A stretch of 64,000 nucleotides of DNA from Aquipseudomonas guryensis (lineage in GTDB: Bacteria > Pseudomonadota > Gammaproteobacteria > Pseudomonadales > Pseudomonadaceae), in the NCBI RefSeq assembly GCF_014164785.1, contig NZ_JACJFN010000006.1, positions 99,688 to 163,687 on the forward strand, written 5' to 3'. Shown here one piece after another: positions 63,945 through 64,000 of this stretch; the stretch's first letter is position 1; every line of letters begins with the position of its first letter. The notes beneath the pieces are model-generated. The model had not been told where the DNA came from. It worked only from the letters and a program-made list of their open reading frames with translations, and did not search any database. The position numbers and the translations under genes were made by a program.

Positions 63945-64000
63945 AGCTTGACGATGACCTACTCTCACATGGGGAAGCCCCACACTACCATCGGCGATGC
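63945..64000 (-). rRNA. rrf: 5S ribosomal RNA, 3' part (partial)
   Basis: The reverse strand reads GCATCGCCGATGGTAGTGTG, then GGGCTTCCCCATGTGAGAGTAGG and TCATCGTCAAG, which is the 3' half of Pseudomonas 5S rRNA. About 56 of the expected 120 bases are inside the window. The rest, and the 23S and 16S genes, would lie beyond the right edge. The exact 3' end is approximate. Confidence 0.95.

Overview
The window is chromosomal DNA of a GC-rich gammaproteobacterium, almost certainly a Pseudomonas. The supporting evidence is a fused nuoCD gene in a nuoA-N operon, the 531-residue isocitrate lyase, the tusDCBE / cysG-serS-crcB-rarA-lolA-ftsK / trxB-aat-bpt-infA / clpAS-cspD-icd gene order, and a chemoreceptor-transporter-chemoreceptor block followed by a BqsRS-type two-component system. 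From memory this order matches P. aeruginosa PAO1 from about PA2604 to PA2666. No prophage, insertion sequence, CRISPR array or plasmid backbone was seen.

Layout. (1) 1-8346, minus: an accessory signalling operon with an HDOD response regulator, a 1734-residue multi-PAS/GAF kinase, a CHASE-PAS kinase with a duplicated catalytic core, and the first codons of a probable GAF protein. tRNA-Ser(UGA) follows. (2) 8.7-11.9 kb, plus: a Bax-inhibitor-1 family membrane protein, then tusDCBE for tRNA 2-thiouridine, coupled to a TrpD2/YbiB-like gene. (3) 11.9-19.5 kb, minus: ftsK, lolA, rarA, crcB, serS, cysG. (4) 19.7-22.4 kb, plus: trxB, the N-degron transferases aat and bpt, and infA. They face clpA-clpS (minus), which degrade the products of those transferases. 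(5) 25.4-35 kb: cspD, icd (minus), nudJ-mnmA-hflD, an EamA permease, purB, and a roxA-GNAT-unknown-secretin-like operon. (6) 35-52.5 kb, plus: aceA behind an unusually long upstream region, then the 13-gene nuo operon for respiratory complex I. (7) 52.5-58.2 kb: two chemoreceptors with sigma-28-type promoters flanking an NhaC/YuiF-type transporter. (8) 58.4-64 kb: a flavin reductase, a bqsS-bqsR-PepSY-PepSY operon with a plausible BqsR box, a patatin-like lipase, a DUF5329 protein, queD, and the 3' end of a 5S rRNA read from the minus strand.

How the genes connect. Two genes at the isocitrate branch point, icd and aceA, both carry TGTAGT/ACTACA half-sites upstream. These look like sites for an RpiR-family (HexR/RccR-type) carbon regulator. 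aceA diverts carbon to the glyoxylate shunt, and nuo and icd serve full oxidation. Translation and tRNA modification are heavily represented (tusDCBE, mnmA, queD, serS, infA, roxA, tRNA-Ser, 5S). TusE and MnmA act in the same 2-thiouridine pathway. The least explained parts are the signalling operon at the left edge, the two small proteins downstream of roxA, and the 471-bp region before aceA.
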